From Microbacterium resistens NBRC 103078 (GTDB taxonomy: Bacteria; Actinomycetota; Actinomycetes; Actinomycetales; Microbacteriaceae): 57,957 bases of DNA. A model generated the notes under the pieces. The model searched no databases and was not told the DNA's origin. It saw nothing but the letters and a program-made list of their open reading frames with translations. This document shows, in pieces, positions 51,888-57,957 of this stretch (position 1 is its first letter; each line of letters starts with the position of its first letter). The translations under genes were made by a program, and so were the position numbers. Location of the stretch: contig NZ_BCRA01000029.1 in NCBI RefSeq assembly GCF_001552355.1, positions 1 to 57,957 on the forward strand, given 5' to 3'.

Positions 51888-52817
51888 ATGGACGGAATCG
51901 AAGAGATCACGGCGAGCATCCTTGGACCGCGCACTTCGATGAGCGAGGCCACGGAGCAGGAGATCCGAAGCCTAGGCGCAATCCTTGCGTTGCATCGGTA
52001 CTTGCTCGCCCGCGGGTGGGAGTTTGAGAGCGCGTACGACCTGGTGATCTGGATTTGGCCTCCGAGCCGAATTGAGGACAACGGCGACGTCGTCCCATCG
52101 ACCGACGTTTGGGTGTCGATCGATCAGGCTGTCGATGGCCCGGAACGCATCGATGTCGCGATGAGCCTGGTCGGTGAACCTGATACCGATGAGGATGAGT
52201 GGGCCGTACGGTTCCCGATCATGGAGCAGTTCGATGCCTTCCCGCTCGACAGTGCGGAGGCCTATCGACTCGGTGACCTACTCTACCCAAGCCATGGTCG
52301 CGCCTCGAGTGAGCATCGGCGGGGTGGCTGTCATCGAAGACGAGCGATCCACGTCTCGTCGAGGCCAGCAGCGAGCATCATCCGTTCGCCAAGATCGGCG
52401 CCGGTCACTTCACCGTTCCGCCGAGCGAGCGGGTCGAGCAGCTGCGCTAGCCTCCGTGGGGCGAGGAGCGTTCCGTTCTGCACGGCGTGCCACAGAGCGT
52501 CAGCGACCAGCGACGGATCCTCGCGAGCCTCGACCAGGTCCGCGATCGTTCGCTCGACTGTCATGGTCGGCAGCCCGTCGATGTACGTCACATCGGGTGC
52601 GTCGAGCTTGCGCACCCGTAGCCGAATGCTGGGGAGGCGAGTTGTGCGTCGGTGTGGTGCCACTAGCTCGGTCACGCCGGGGAACCAGTCTCCAATGCGA
52701 TGCACGGCGGCGGCGGACTTGCCTGCCACGGTCAGACCGGTCCCGCCCACTGCGAGCCAATCGATCCGGATCCGGTCGATCTCTGGGGCGCATTCTGGCA
52801 CACCGGCCATTCGGTAG
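51888..52817 (+). CDS. hypothetical acidic protein; 3' half overlaps the AbiEi-like gene
   Basis: The frame is 309 codons, but only about the first 140 residues (to about 52310) look like protein: MDGIEEITASIL through RFPIMEQFDAFPLDSAEAYRLGDLLY, acidic with balanced composition. From there it becomes Arg/Ser-rich antisense to the minus-strand AbiEi-like gene. The true gene therefore probably once stopped near 52310 and lost its stop when the AbiEi-like segment joined. The family is not recognised. It follows the 66-residue gene by one base. Confidence 0.5.
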   Translation: MDGIEEITASILGPRTSMSEATEQEIRSLGAILALHRYLLARGWEFESAYDLVIWIWPPSRIEDNGDVVPSTDVWVSIDQAVDGPERIDVAMSLVGEPDTDEDEWAVRFPIMEQFDAFPLDSAEAYRLGDLLYPSHGRASSEHRRGGCHRRRAIHVSSRPAASIIRSPRSAPVTSPFRRASGSSSCASLRGARSVPFCTACHRASATSDGSSRASTRSAIVRSTVMVGSPSMYVTSGASSLRTRSRMLGRRVVRRCGATSSVTPGNQSPMRCTAAADLPATVRPVPPTASQSIRIRSISGAHSGTPAIR

Positions 52818-52969
52818 ACGCCCTGCGCGACTCGGGTGATCGCGCTCGATGCATTCAAAGCGGAGAGCGTGTTGCGTGCTGCGCCGACTGCCATCGCTTG
52901 CGACGTCGTGAACATGCCCCATTGCTCAGCTGCTATGGAACCGAGACGCGCGATCGTCGATCCAGCCAT
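52331..52969 (-). CDS. AbiEi-like antitoxin/regulator
   Basis: A 212-residue protein with the AbiEi N-terminal winged helix (LGSIAAEQWGMFTTSQAMAVGAARNTLSAL, then ITRVAQGVYRMAG), followed by WLAVGGTGLTVAGKSAAAVHRIG and IDGLPTMTVERTIADLVEAREDPSLVADALWHAV, typical of actinobacterial AbiEi proteins. No AbiEii nucleotidyltransferase toxin lies beside it. The start at 52969 is likely leaderless (TACAAA seven bases upstream); an ATG at 52984 is also possible. Many such proteins act as transcriptional repressors rather than as type IV antitoxins. Confidence 0.8.
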   Translation of the reverse strand: MAGSTIARLGSIAAEQWGMFTTSQAMAVGAARNTLSALNASSAITRVAQGVYRMAGVPECAPEIDRIRIDWLAVGGTGLTVAGKSAAAVHRIGDWFPGVTELVAPHRRTTRLPSIRLRVRKLDAPDVTYIDGLPTMTVERTIADLVEAREDPSLVADALWHAVQNGTLLAPRRLAQLLDPLARRNGEVTGADLGERMMLAAGLDETWIARLR

Positions 52970-53059
52970 ACAGCATTTGTACATGAAAACTGGTGCAAAC
53001 GATGACAACAATTGGCTTGTCGCCAGGGCCGCGTCGGAGGAGAACTCTAGGTTTGAAGC

Positions 53060-53596
53060 ATGCCCTTCCGCCCTGCTGACCGCGTCTACGTCGACGAGTC
53101 GAAGGCGCGTGGCTACTACGTCGTTGCAACTGCAGCCGTCGTTGGCGACGTACAAGCTTCCGAGCGTGCGCTGCGGACGCTGCTCAAGCCGGGGCAGCGG
53201 CGCATTCACTTCAAGAGCGAGAGTGACAGCCGCCGGCGCCTGATCCTCTCCCGCATGTGCACTCTTGACGTTCGGGTGTCCGTCTGGATCGTAAAGCAGC
53301 GGTCAGACAAGGAGGCTCGTCCGATGTCATTTAGCGCGCTAATCGAGGAAGCTGCTCGCGACGGCATCGACCAACTGATCATCGAACGCGACGAGTCAGT
53401 TGAGCAGGCCGACCGCCGGCTGATCGCTGAGATTCTGCGGCGCGAGGGATCCGCCGGCTTCCGCTATCAGCACGCAGCACCGCACGAGCATCCGCTGCTC
53501 TGGGTGAGTGACGCTGTGGCCTGGTGCTACTCGAGTGGAGGGGACTGGGTCCGCCGCGCAGAGGCGATCGTAGAGGCGCGCGTAACCCGGCTGTAG
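53060..53596 (+). CDS. DUF3800-like protein
   Basis: A 178-residue protein. VYVDESKARGYYVVATAAVVG at the start and QLIIERDESVEQADRRLIAE in the middle resemble DUF3800 proteins, whose fold and acidic residues (Asp-Glu-Ser, Arg-Asp) suggest an RNase H-like nuclease. It is divergent from the AbiEi-like gene across 90 bases. These may form a toxin-regulator pair that takes the place of classical AbiEii, but that is an inference. No clear ribosome site precedes the ATG. Confidence 0.7.
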   Translation: MPFRPADRVYVDESKARGYYVVATAAVVGDVQASERALRTLLKPGQRRIHFKSESDSRRRLILSRMCTLDVRVSVWIVKQRSDKEARPMSFSALIEEAARDGIDQLIIERDESVEQADRRLIAEILRREGSAGFRYQHAAPHEHPLLWVSDAVAWCYSSGGDWVRRAEAIVEARVTRL

Positions 53597-53750
53597 AAAC
53601 ACGTGAGCCTGGCTCGTCATACCGTCCGGAAGACTGCCAGGCTCCGAGGGCTATTGCCCGCCGTGCTCCCAGTGTAGCCCGAATAGGCGGCTAATTGGGC
53701 CGCCATCGGCTGGCTGATCAGCGTGGTTCGACGTGAGGGAGACGAGGGCG

Positions 53751-53771
53751 CTACCGGCACAAAACCGGCAC
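53751..53771 (+). other. right arm-type repeat pair (ACCGGCACA twice)
   Basis: CTACCGGCACAAAACCGGCAC differs from the left copy at 43611-43631 in one base only. It lies about 60 bases inside the right att repeat. Between the DUF3800-like gene and this site (53597-53750) there is only an imperfect hairpin (GCCTGGC at 53610-53616 with GCCAGGC at 53637-53643). Confidence 0.5.
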
Positions 53772-53789
53772 AAGCCCCGTGGGAGGCGC

Positions 53790-53821
53790 GTTTCGTCTCG
53801 CTTCGCTCGCTCAACGACCGG
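53790..53821 (+). repeat. intergenic repeat (GTTTCGTCTCGC family), single copy
   Basis: A 32-base copy identical to the one at 43356-43387. It lies just inside the right end of the element, so the duplicated stretch around att is about 150 bases if this repeat is counted (with a one-base length difference between). Confidence 0.8.
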
Positions 53822-53828
53822 ACCCGGG

Positions 53829-53939
53829 CAAGACGAAACCCCCGCGATGTAGAAGCTACGCGAGGGTTCCTGGGGTGATTGTAACGATCACCCTTGTGGC
53901 TCCGACCGGCATCGATCCGGTGACCTTTCGATTTTCAGT
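53829..53939 (-). repeat. attR: repeat within intact tRNA-Phe and its downstream region
   Basis: The 111-base partner of attL (43396-43506) with one mismatch. It spans the tRNA anticodon loop to 3' end and the hairpin after it. The tRNA's 5' half (53940-53969) is chromosomal and unique, so integration restored the gene from the element's own att sequence. Confidence 0.9.
53837..53868 (-). terminator. hairpin after tRNA-Phe
   Basis: AACCCTCGCG and CGCGGGGGTT, read on the minus strand, pair over ten bases (with G-T) around a 12-base loop. It is duplicated at 43404-43435 as part of attL. Confidence 0.6.
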
Positions 53940-53969
53940 CGAACGCTCTACCAACTGAGCTACAGAGCC
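53897..53969 (-). tRNA. tRNA-Phe (GAA)
   Basis: A 73-base cloverleaf. Acceptor GGCTCTG pairs with CGGAGCC plus discriminator A; D-arm AGCTCAGTTGGTAGAGC; the anticodon loop CTGAAAA carries GAA; T-loop region GGATCGATGCCGG (an A-to-G-type variation of the usual TTCGAAT). No CCA is encoded. It is the integration target of the element. Confidence 0.95.
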
Positions 53970-54036
53970 GCGCGACCGGCGAACCTGTCGCGTCCTAGAC
54001 GAAGAGCCTCCTCGAAAGAAGGCTCATCGCTCGGAG

Positions 54037-54110
54037 CGACCCTGACGGGACTTGAACCCGCGACCTCCGCCGTGACAGGGCGGCACGCTAACCAACTGCG
54101 CTACAGGGCC
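54037..54110 (-). tRNA. tRNA-Asp (GTC)
   Basis: A 74-base cloverleaf. Acceptor GGCCCTG pairs with CAGGGTC (one G-T) plus discriminator G; anticodon loop CTGTCAC carries GTC; the T-arm contains GGGTTCAAGTCCC. No CCA is encoded. It lies 67 bases upstream of tRNA-Phe in the same direction. Confidence 0.95.
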
Positions 54111-54136
54111 AGAACTATGAAATTGTATCGGATGAG

Positions 54137-54209
54137 TGACCCCAACGGGATTCGAACCCGTGCTACCGCCGTGAAAGGGCGGCGTCCTAGGCCGCTAAAC
54201 GATGGGGCC
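54137..54209 (-). tRNA. tRNA-Glu (TTC)
   Basis: A 73-base cloverleaf. Acceptor GGCCCCA pairs with TGGGGTC (one G-T) plus discriminator A; anticodon loop CTTTCAC carries TTC; the T-arm has GGGTTCGAATCCC. It is first in the Glu-Asp-Phe cluster, which is probably one transcript. Confidence 0.95.
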
Positions 54210-54404
54210 GCAGGCGATCCCGAGGGCTCACTTGCCGACGCTCAAGCATAAACGACTCGTCCGCCAAAACGCGAATCGAGGGCGCGTCGGCCCGGATCCC
54301 GGGCGTGTCCAGGGGAGGATGGCCAGCGACGGCGTGGGTCCACCGGGCTCCGGATCGGCACGCACGCCGCGCCGGACATCCTCACTCCGCTCCCTCCACA
54401 CCTG

Positions 54405-54432
54405 TTGCGAATGTGATGGATGTTGTTACTGT
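54405..54432 (+). promoter_or_regulatory. promoter candidate for the M23 peptidase gene
   Basis: TTGCGA (54405-54410) and TACTGT (54427-54432) are 16 bases apart, 32 bases before the GTG start at 54464. No other signal is evident in 54210-54404, which must also hold the divergent tRNA promoter. Confidence 0.45.
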
Positions 54433-54463
54433 GACTTCTGTGAAAACGGCGAAAGGAGGCCGT

Positions 54464-55906
54464 GTGAGCGACCCGAAGAACGTCGTCAGCGACCCGAACG
54501 TCGACGACGTCGCCTGCGGCTGTGCCCCCACGGCCGCCGAGAAGAGTGCCTTCTGGCCCTCTTCCCTGCGCGTCTCCCGGCGCAGCGCCCTGGGGATCGG
54601 TGCACTCGGCATCGCCACCATCGGAGCCATCGGCGCCGGGTTCGGCAGCGCGTCCGCGGCTTGGGCCCAGGACTACCCCTCGTGGGACGACGTCCAGAAC
54701 GCCATGAACAACGAGGCCGCGAAGGCCGCCGAGATCGAGCGGATCCAGGGCCTCATCGCGGCGCTCACGCAGCGCGTCGCGGAGACCAAGGCGGCCGCGG
54801 AGGCCGCGGGCAACGAGTTCTACGAGGCGCAGCAGGCCTTCTTCGATGCGGCTCAGCGTGCGCGGGACCTCCAGACGCAGGCCGACGCGCAGGAGCAGCT
54901 GGCCACCGAGACCGCCCGCGAGGCCGGGAAGGTCGCAGCCCAGCTGTACCGCAACGGCGGCGACAACACCTCGCTGGAGCTGTTCTTCGCCGGATCCGCA
55001 GCGAGCGCCGACGAACTGCTGCAGAAGCTCGGGCAGATGGATCGTCTGCTCACGCGCAACCAGGCCGTCTACGACAAGGCCGTCGCCGCCCGCAACTCCG
55101 CCCAGAGCCTCAGCGACCAGGCCTCCGCCGCCCGGGACGAGCGCGACCGCCTGCAGAAGATCGCGGAAGACAAGATGCGCAAGGCGCAGGCCGCGGCCGA
55201 CGCCGCTGCCGCCGCGCTGAAGGATCAGCAGGATCACATGATCCAGCTCGAGGCCCAGCTCGCCGCGCTCAAGGACACCACCTCCAAGACCCTCGCCGAC
55301 TACCAGAAGGGCGAGGAGGAGCGCCGCCGCCAGGAGGAGGAGCGGCGCCGTCGTGAGGAGGAGGAGCGCCGCCAGCGCGAGGAAGAGGATCGCCGGCGCC
55401 GCGAGGAGGAGCAGGCCAACAACCCGCCGCCTCCTGCCCCGGCCGGAGACGGCGGCGGGGGAGGCGGCGGAGGCGTCGGCCCCGGCAACGGCTGGGTGCG
55501 CCCGCACGGCGGGTTCCAGTCCTCCGGATACGGTCCCCGCATCCCCGACTGCGACGCCTGGGGCTGCTCGTCGAGCTTCCACCGCGGGGTCGACCTCGCC
55601 AACGGCTGCGGCGCACCCATCTACGCTGCGCACGACGGCTGGGTCGAGGGCGCGTTCTGGAACGGCGGTTACGGCAACTACATCAAGATCGACCACGGCG
55701 ACGGCATCGCCACCGGCTACGCGCACATCGTCGACGGCGGCTTCGCGGTCAGCGGCGGGCAGTGGGTGTCGGCCGGTCAGGTCATCGCCTACGCGGGGAA
55801 CACCGGCGGATCCTTCGGCTGCCACCTCCACTTCGAGGTGTACCAGTGGGGCGACGCGATCAACCCGATCTACTTCATGGAGGAGCGCGGCGTCTACATG
55901 GGCTGA
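54464..55906 (+). CDS. Tat-exported M23 family endopeptidase with coiled coil
   Basis: A 480-residue cell-wall hydrolase-like protein. The N-terminus carries a twin-arginine export signal (SRRSALG near residue 40, hydrophobic run to AWAQ). A long coiled coil (about 75-290) and an E/R-rich repeat (about 285-320) follow, then a Pro/Gly linker and the M23 peptidase domain (about 345-480) with the zinc ligands His373 and Asp377 (FHRGVD) and the HLH at 454-456. All metal ligands are kept, so it should cut peptidoglycan cross-links. The GTG at 54464 follows GAAAGGAGG. The layout is that of an EnvC/RipA-like division hydrolase. Confidence 0.9.
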   Translation: MSDPKNVVSDPNVDDVACGCAPTAAEKSAFWPSSLRVSRRSALGIGALGIATIGAIGAGFGSASAAWAQDYPSWDDVQNAMNNEAAKAAEIERIQGLIAALTQRVAETKAAAEAAGNEFYEAQQAFFDAAQRARDLQTQADAQEQLATETAREAGKVAAQLYRNGGDNTSLELFFAGSAASADELLQKLGQMDRLLTRNQAVYDKAVAARNSAQSLSDQASAARDERDRLQKIAEDKMRKAQAAADAAAAALKDQQDHMIQLEAQLAALKDTTSKTLADYQKGEEERRRQEEERRRREEEERRQREEEDRRRREEEQANNPPPPAPAGDGGGGGGGGVGPGNGWVRPHGGFQSSGYGPRIPDCDAWGCSSSFHRGVDLANGCGAPIYAAHDGWVEGAFWNGGYGNYIKIDHGDGIATGYAHIVDGGFAVSGGQWVSAGQVIAYAGNTGGSFGCHLHFEVYQWGDAINPIYFMEERGVYMG

Positions 55907-55931
55907 GCCCGGATGTCGCGTCCGCCGACGG

Positions 55932-55968
55932 GAAGACCCCCGGCCGCCGAAGCGGACCGGGGGTCTTC
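55932..55968. terminator. 12-bp hairpin, bidirectional terminator
   Basis: GAAGACCCCCGG (55932-55943) pairs perfectly with 55957-55968 around a 13-base loop. It lies between the convergent M23 and pyrophosphatase genes. Confidence 0.8.
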
Positions 55969-55989
55969 TGCGTCTGCGGGATCCGCGGG

Positions 55990-56481
55990 TCAGTGCCCCT
56001 CGGCGCCGAAACGCTCGATCGCCTCGTCGAGGATGCGCTGCGCCTCGGCGGCGTCGCCCCACGCGTCGACCTTGACCCACTTGTTGGGCTCCAGGTCCTT
56101 GTAGTGCTCGAAGAAGTGCTCGATCTCCTTCTTCGTGTACTCGGGGAGGTCGCCGATGTCCTGGATGTGCGCCCAGCGCGGGTCCTTCGAGAGCACCGCG
56201 ACCAGCTTGTCGTCGCCGCCGGCCTCGTCGCTCATCTTCAGCACCGCGACGGGACGCACGTTCACGACGACGCCCGGGAAGATCGCGTGATCCAGCAGCA
56301 CGAGCACGTCGAGCGGATCGCCGTCCTCGCCCAGCGTGTTGTCGAAGTATCCGTAGTCGGCCGGGTAGCCGAAGGTCGTGTACAGGACGCGGTCGAGGTG
56401 GACTCGCCCGGTCTCGTGGTCGACCTCGTACTTCACGCGGCTGCCGCGCGGGATCTCGATGACGGCGTCGTGTGCGCCCAT
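55990..56481 (-). CDS. ppa: inorganic pyrophosphatase (family I)
   Basis: A 163-residue cytoplasmic PPase. The signature DGDPLD at residues 53-58 supplies metal-binding aspartates; YTTFGYPADYGYF precedes it and WAHIQDIGDLP, KKEIEHFFEHYKDLE follow, as in family I enzymes. It hydrolyses PPi to drive biosynthesis. The ATG at 56481 is backed by AAGGAGC. It is divergent from tilS, as in many actinobacteria. Confidence 0.96.
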   Translation of the reverse strand: MGAHDAVIEIPRGSRVKYEVDHETGRVHLDRVLYTTFGYPADYGYFDNTLGEDGDPLDVLVLLDHAIFPGVVVNVRPVAVLKMSDEAGGDDKLVAVLSKDPRWAHIQDIGDLPEYTKKEIEHFFEHYKDLEPNKWVKVDAWGDAAEAQRILDEAIERFGAEGH

Positions 56482-56605
56482 ACGTGTGCTCCTTGATATG
56501 ACGGTTGGATGCCGCGACAAGCCTACTCGCGTGCCTCTCGTGCTCTTCTCGTGCTCTTCTCGTGCCCTTCTCGACAGGAGCTTCTCGAGAACTACGATCG
56601 GAGTC

Positions 56606-57604
56606 GTGCCCGACCGACCCCTCGCCCCCGCCGTCGCCGAGATCCGCCTCGCCGTACGGACGGCCCTGGCCGCCCTGGACCCCGAGCCCTCCGCCGTGGT
56701 GGTCGCCCTCTCCGGCGGCGCGGACTCCCTGGCTCTCGCCGCGGCCACCGCGTTCGAAGCACGTCGCCGCGGTGTCCGGACGCTGAGCGTCACCGTCGAC
56801 CACGGGCTCCAGGACGGATCGGCCGACGCCGCACGACGGGCAGCCGCGGCGGCCACGGCGCTCGGGCTGGAAGCGCACGTCGAGCGGGTGACGGTCGCCG
56901 CCGACGGAGACGGGCCGGAGGCGGCGGCGCGCACGGCGAGGTACGCCGCGCTGCGTGCGGCGGCGGCGAGAGAGGGTGCCGCGGTGCTCCTCGGGCACAC
57001 CCTGGACGACCAGGCCGAGACCGTGCTGTTGGGCCTTGCGCGGGGATCCGGCGCCGCGAGCCTGCAGGGCATGGCGCCCGTGCGCACCGACGAGGACGGC
57101 GTGCGATGGCTCCGTCCGCTGCTCGGGGTCCGGCGGGAGACGACCCGCGCCGCCTGTTCCGCGGAGGGCCTCTCCCCGTGGGAGGACCCCCAGAACGCGG
57201 ATCCGCGGTTCTCCCGCGTCCGGGCGCGCGAGCGCGTCCTTCCCGTGATGGAGGAGGAGCTGGGGCCGGGGATCGCCGAGGCGCTCGCGCGGACCGCGGA
57301 GCAGCTGCGGGAGGACGCCGAGGCGTTCGACGAGATGATCCACGAGACGATCGAGGACATCGTCGAGCACGCCGAAGCAGGGATCTCCGTGAGCGCCGCG
57401 GCGCTCGCCGCCAACCCGGCGGCGCTGCGCAACCGCATCATCCGGCTGGTCGTCGACAGCGAGTTCGGCGTCGCGCTCACCCGCCGGCAGACCCTCGAAG
57501 TGGCCCGGCTGGTGACCGAGTGGTCGGGTCAGGGGCCGATCGACCTGCCCGCCTGCACCGCGGCCCGCGTCGGCGGGCGGATCGTGTTCGCTGCCCGCGC
57601 CTGA
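56606..57604 (+). CDS. tilS: tRNA(Ile)-lysidine synthase
   Basis: A 332-residue PP-loop ATPase. SGGADS at residues 36-41 binds ATP; VTVDHGLQDGS and LLGHTLDDQAETVLLGLARGSG are the other family motifs. It modifies C34 of tRNA-Ile(CAU) to lysidine so that the tRNA reads AUA. The short C-terminal extension is normal for actinobacterial TilS. A GTG start at 56606 was chosen as the frame upstream has no other good start. The hpt gene that often follows tilS is not next; a repeat cluster and an opposing gene intervene. Confidence 0.93.
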   Translation: MPDRPLAPAVAEIRLAVRTALAALDPEPSAVVVALSGGADSLALAAATAFEARRRGVRTLSVTVDHGLQDGSADAARRAAAAATALGLEAHVERVTVAADGDGPEAAARTARYAALRAAAAREGAAVLLGHTLDDQAETVLLGLARGSGAASLQGMAPVRTDEDGVRWLRPLLGVRRETTRAACSAEGLSPWEDPQNADPRFSRVRARERVLPVMEEELGPGIAEALARTAEQLREDAEAFDEMIHETIEDIVEHAEAGISVSAAALAANPAALRNRIIRLVVDSEFGVALTRRQTLEVARLVTEWSGQGPIDLPACTAARVGGRIVFAARA

Positions 57605-57606
57605 CC

Positions 57607-57830
57607 GTTTCGTCTCGCTCCGCTCGCTCAACGACCGGTGGGGTGGCGCGTTTCGTCTCGCTCCGCTCGCTCGACGACCGGTGGGGTGGGCGCGTTTCGT
57701 CTCGCTCCGCTCGCTCAACGACCGGCACTTCCTCCGGTCGTTGAGCGAGGAGCGCAGCGACGAGACGAAACGCGGTGACCCGGCGTCGGGCGTGGCGCGT
57801 TTCGTCTCGCTCCGCTCGCTCGACGACCGG
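57607..57830. repeat. cluster of five GTTTCGTCTCGC-type intergenic repeats
   Basis: Copies of about 32 bases at 57607-57638, 57650-57681, 57694-57725, 57799-57830 (same direction) and a longer inverted copy at 57734-57771. The third and fourth face each other and could form a long hairpin after tilS. Read on the minus strand they give SERSETKRA-type false frames. Function unknown; termination or a REP-like mobile repeat are options. Confidence 0.85.
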
Positions 57831-57841
57831 AGGGGGTGAGG

Positions 57842-57957
57842 CTACTTCTTGCCGCCGAAGAGGCCGCCGAGGAGGCCCCCGATGTCGATGCCGCCGCCGG
57901 AGCCGCCCGACGACCCCCCGCCGAGCATCCCGCCGAGGCCGCCGAGGATGTCGCCGA
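57842..57957 (-). CDS. C-terminal end of a glycine-rich protein (partial)
   Basis: A minus-strand frame open to the window edge ends at TAG 57842-57844. The visible 37 residues are glycine/leucine-rich (GDILGGLGGMLGGG, then GLLGGLFGGKK). The family cannot be decided from the tail. It is convergent with tilS. Confidence 0.6.
   Translation of the reverse strand, partial: GDILGGLGGMLGGGSSGGSGGGIDIGGLLGGLFGGKK

Larger units (their letters stand above)
43507..53939 (+). mobile_element. AICE-like integrative element in tRNA-Phe
   Basis: A 10.4-kb unit between two 111-base direct repeats, the right one within intact tRNA-Phe. It encodes an FtsK/Tra-like ATPase, a small membrane protein, a RepSA-like replication protein (frameshifted), an excisionase and a tyrosine integrase in the order known for actinomycete integrative and conjugative elements. 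Cargo: an ABC-3C cassette on the left (minus strand) and AbiEi/DUF3800-like genes on the right. By eye, GC is lower than in the flanks. Broken replication and shortened transfer genes suggest it may now be immobile or need a helper. Confidence 0.85.

Noticed and set aside
54242..57718. A minus-strand frame of 1158 codons across the M23, ppa and tilS region.
   Set aside because: It is antisense to or out of frame with three well-supported genes and has low-complexity shadow composition.
57607..57830. CRISPR array in the repeat cluster after tilS.
   Set aside because: Spacers are only about 11-14 bases or irregular, one copy is inverted, and the repeat also occurs singly elsewhere; no cas genes are present.

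Overview
The window is high-GC chromosomal DNA from an actinobacterium, most likely Microbacteriaceae (Microbacterium-like). Signs are the dense, overlapping ATGA/GTGA-coupled genes, frequent GTG starts, ROK/DeoR/FCD-GntR sugar regulons, and a short intergenic repeat that begins GTTTCGTCTCGC and recurs at least seven times. The genus is an inference from style, not from a marker gene.

Layout. 1-10.6 kb: an SRPBCC protein, then a divergent sugar/amino-sugar regulon: a BadF-type sugar kinase and two Gfo/Idh/MocA dehydrogenases on the minus strand; a ROK regulator, an ABC sugar importer, a third Gfo/Idh/MocA enzyme and a SIS-domain isomerase-like protein on the plus strand. 10.6-18.4 kb: a NarL-type two-component system with a SHOCT protein, a MarR-controlled MFS exporter, an aldo/keto reductase, a lipid-kinase-like protein and a serine hydrolase. 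18.4-27.9 kb: a second carbohydrate locus with an ABC importer, a PfkB kinase, a DeoR regulator, a GH4 glycosidase, a secreted GH114-like polygalactosaminidase, an amidohydrolase and a FadR-type regulator. The two main promoters of this locus share sequence motifs. 27.9-41.8 kb: asparaginase, an NCS1 permease, a PuuE-like deacetylase, then an 11-gene minus-strand run plus an FCD-GntR regulator (41719 down to 31709). That run has a THI5/NMT1-type importer, a FAD aromatic hydroxylase, SDR and Ldh-type dehydrogenases, two cupins, RidA, a FAH-fold hydrolase and an ACMSD-like amidohydrolase. It looks like a catabolic pathway for an aromatic or N-heteroaromatic compound. An 18-bp motif is repeated exactly at two of its promoters.

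43.4-53.9 kb: a 10.4-kb integrated element bounded by a 111-bp direct repeat (one mismatch) that includes the 3' part of tRNA-Phe. It carries excisionase and tyrosine integrase genes, a RepSA-like replication gene broken by an apparent 1-base deletion, and a short FtsK/Tra-like ATPase, which is the plan of an actinomycete integrative and conjugative element (AICE). Its cargo is a complete ABC-three-component (ABC-3C) cassette: a DUF3732 ATPase with a zinc-hook-like CxxC, a middle component, and an effector-like protein with a nuclease-like N-terminus. At the other end is an AbiEi-like gene beside a DUF3800-like gene. This element is the most interesting part of the window.

53.9-58 kb: tRNA-Phe, tRNA-Asp and tRNA-Glu, then a Tat-exported M23 peptidase, inorganic pyrophosphatase, tilS, a cluster of five intergenic repeats and the end of a glycine-rich protein.
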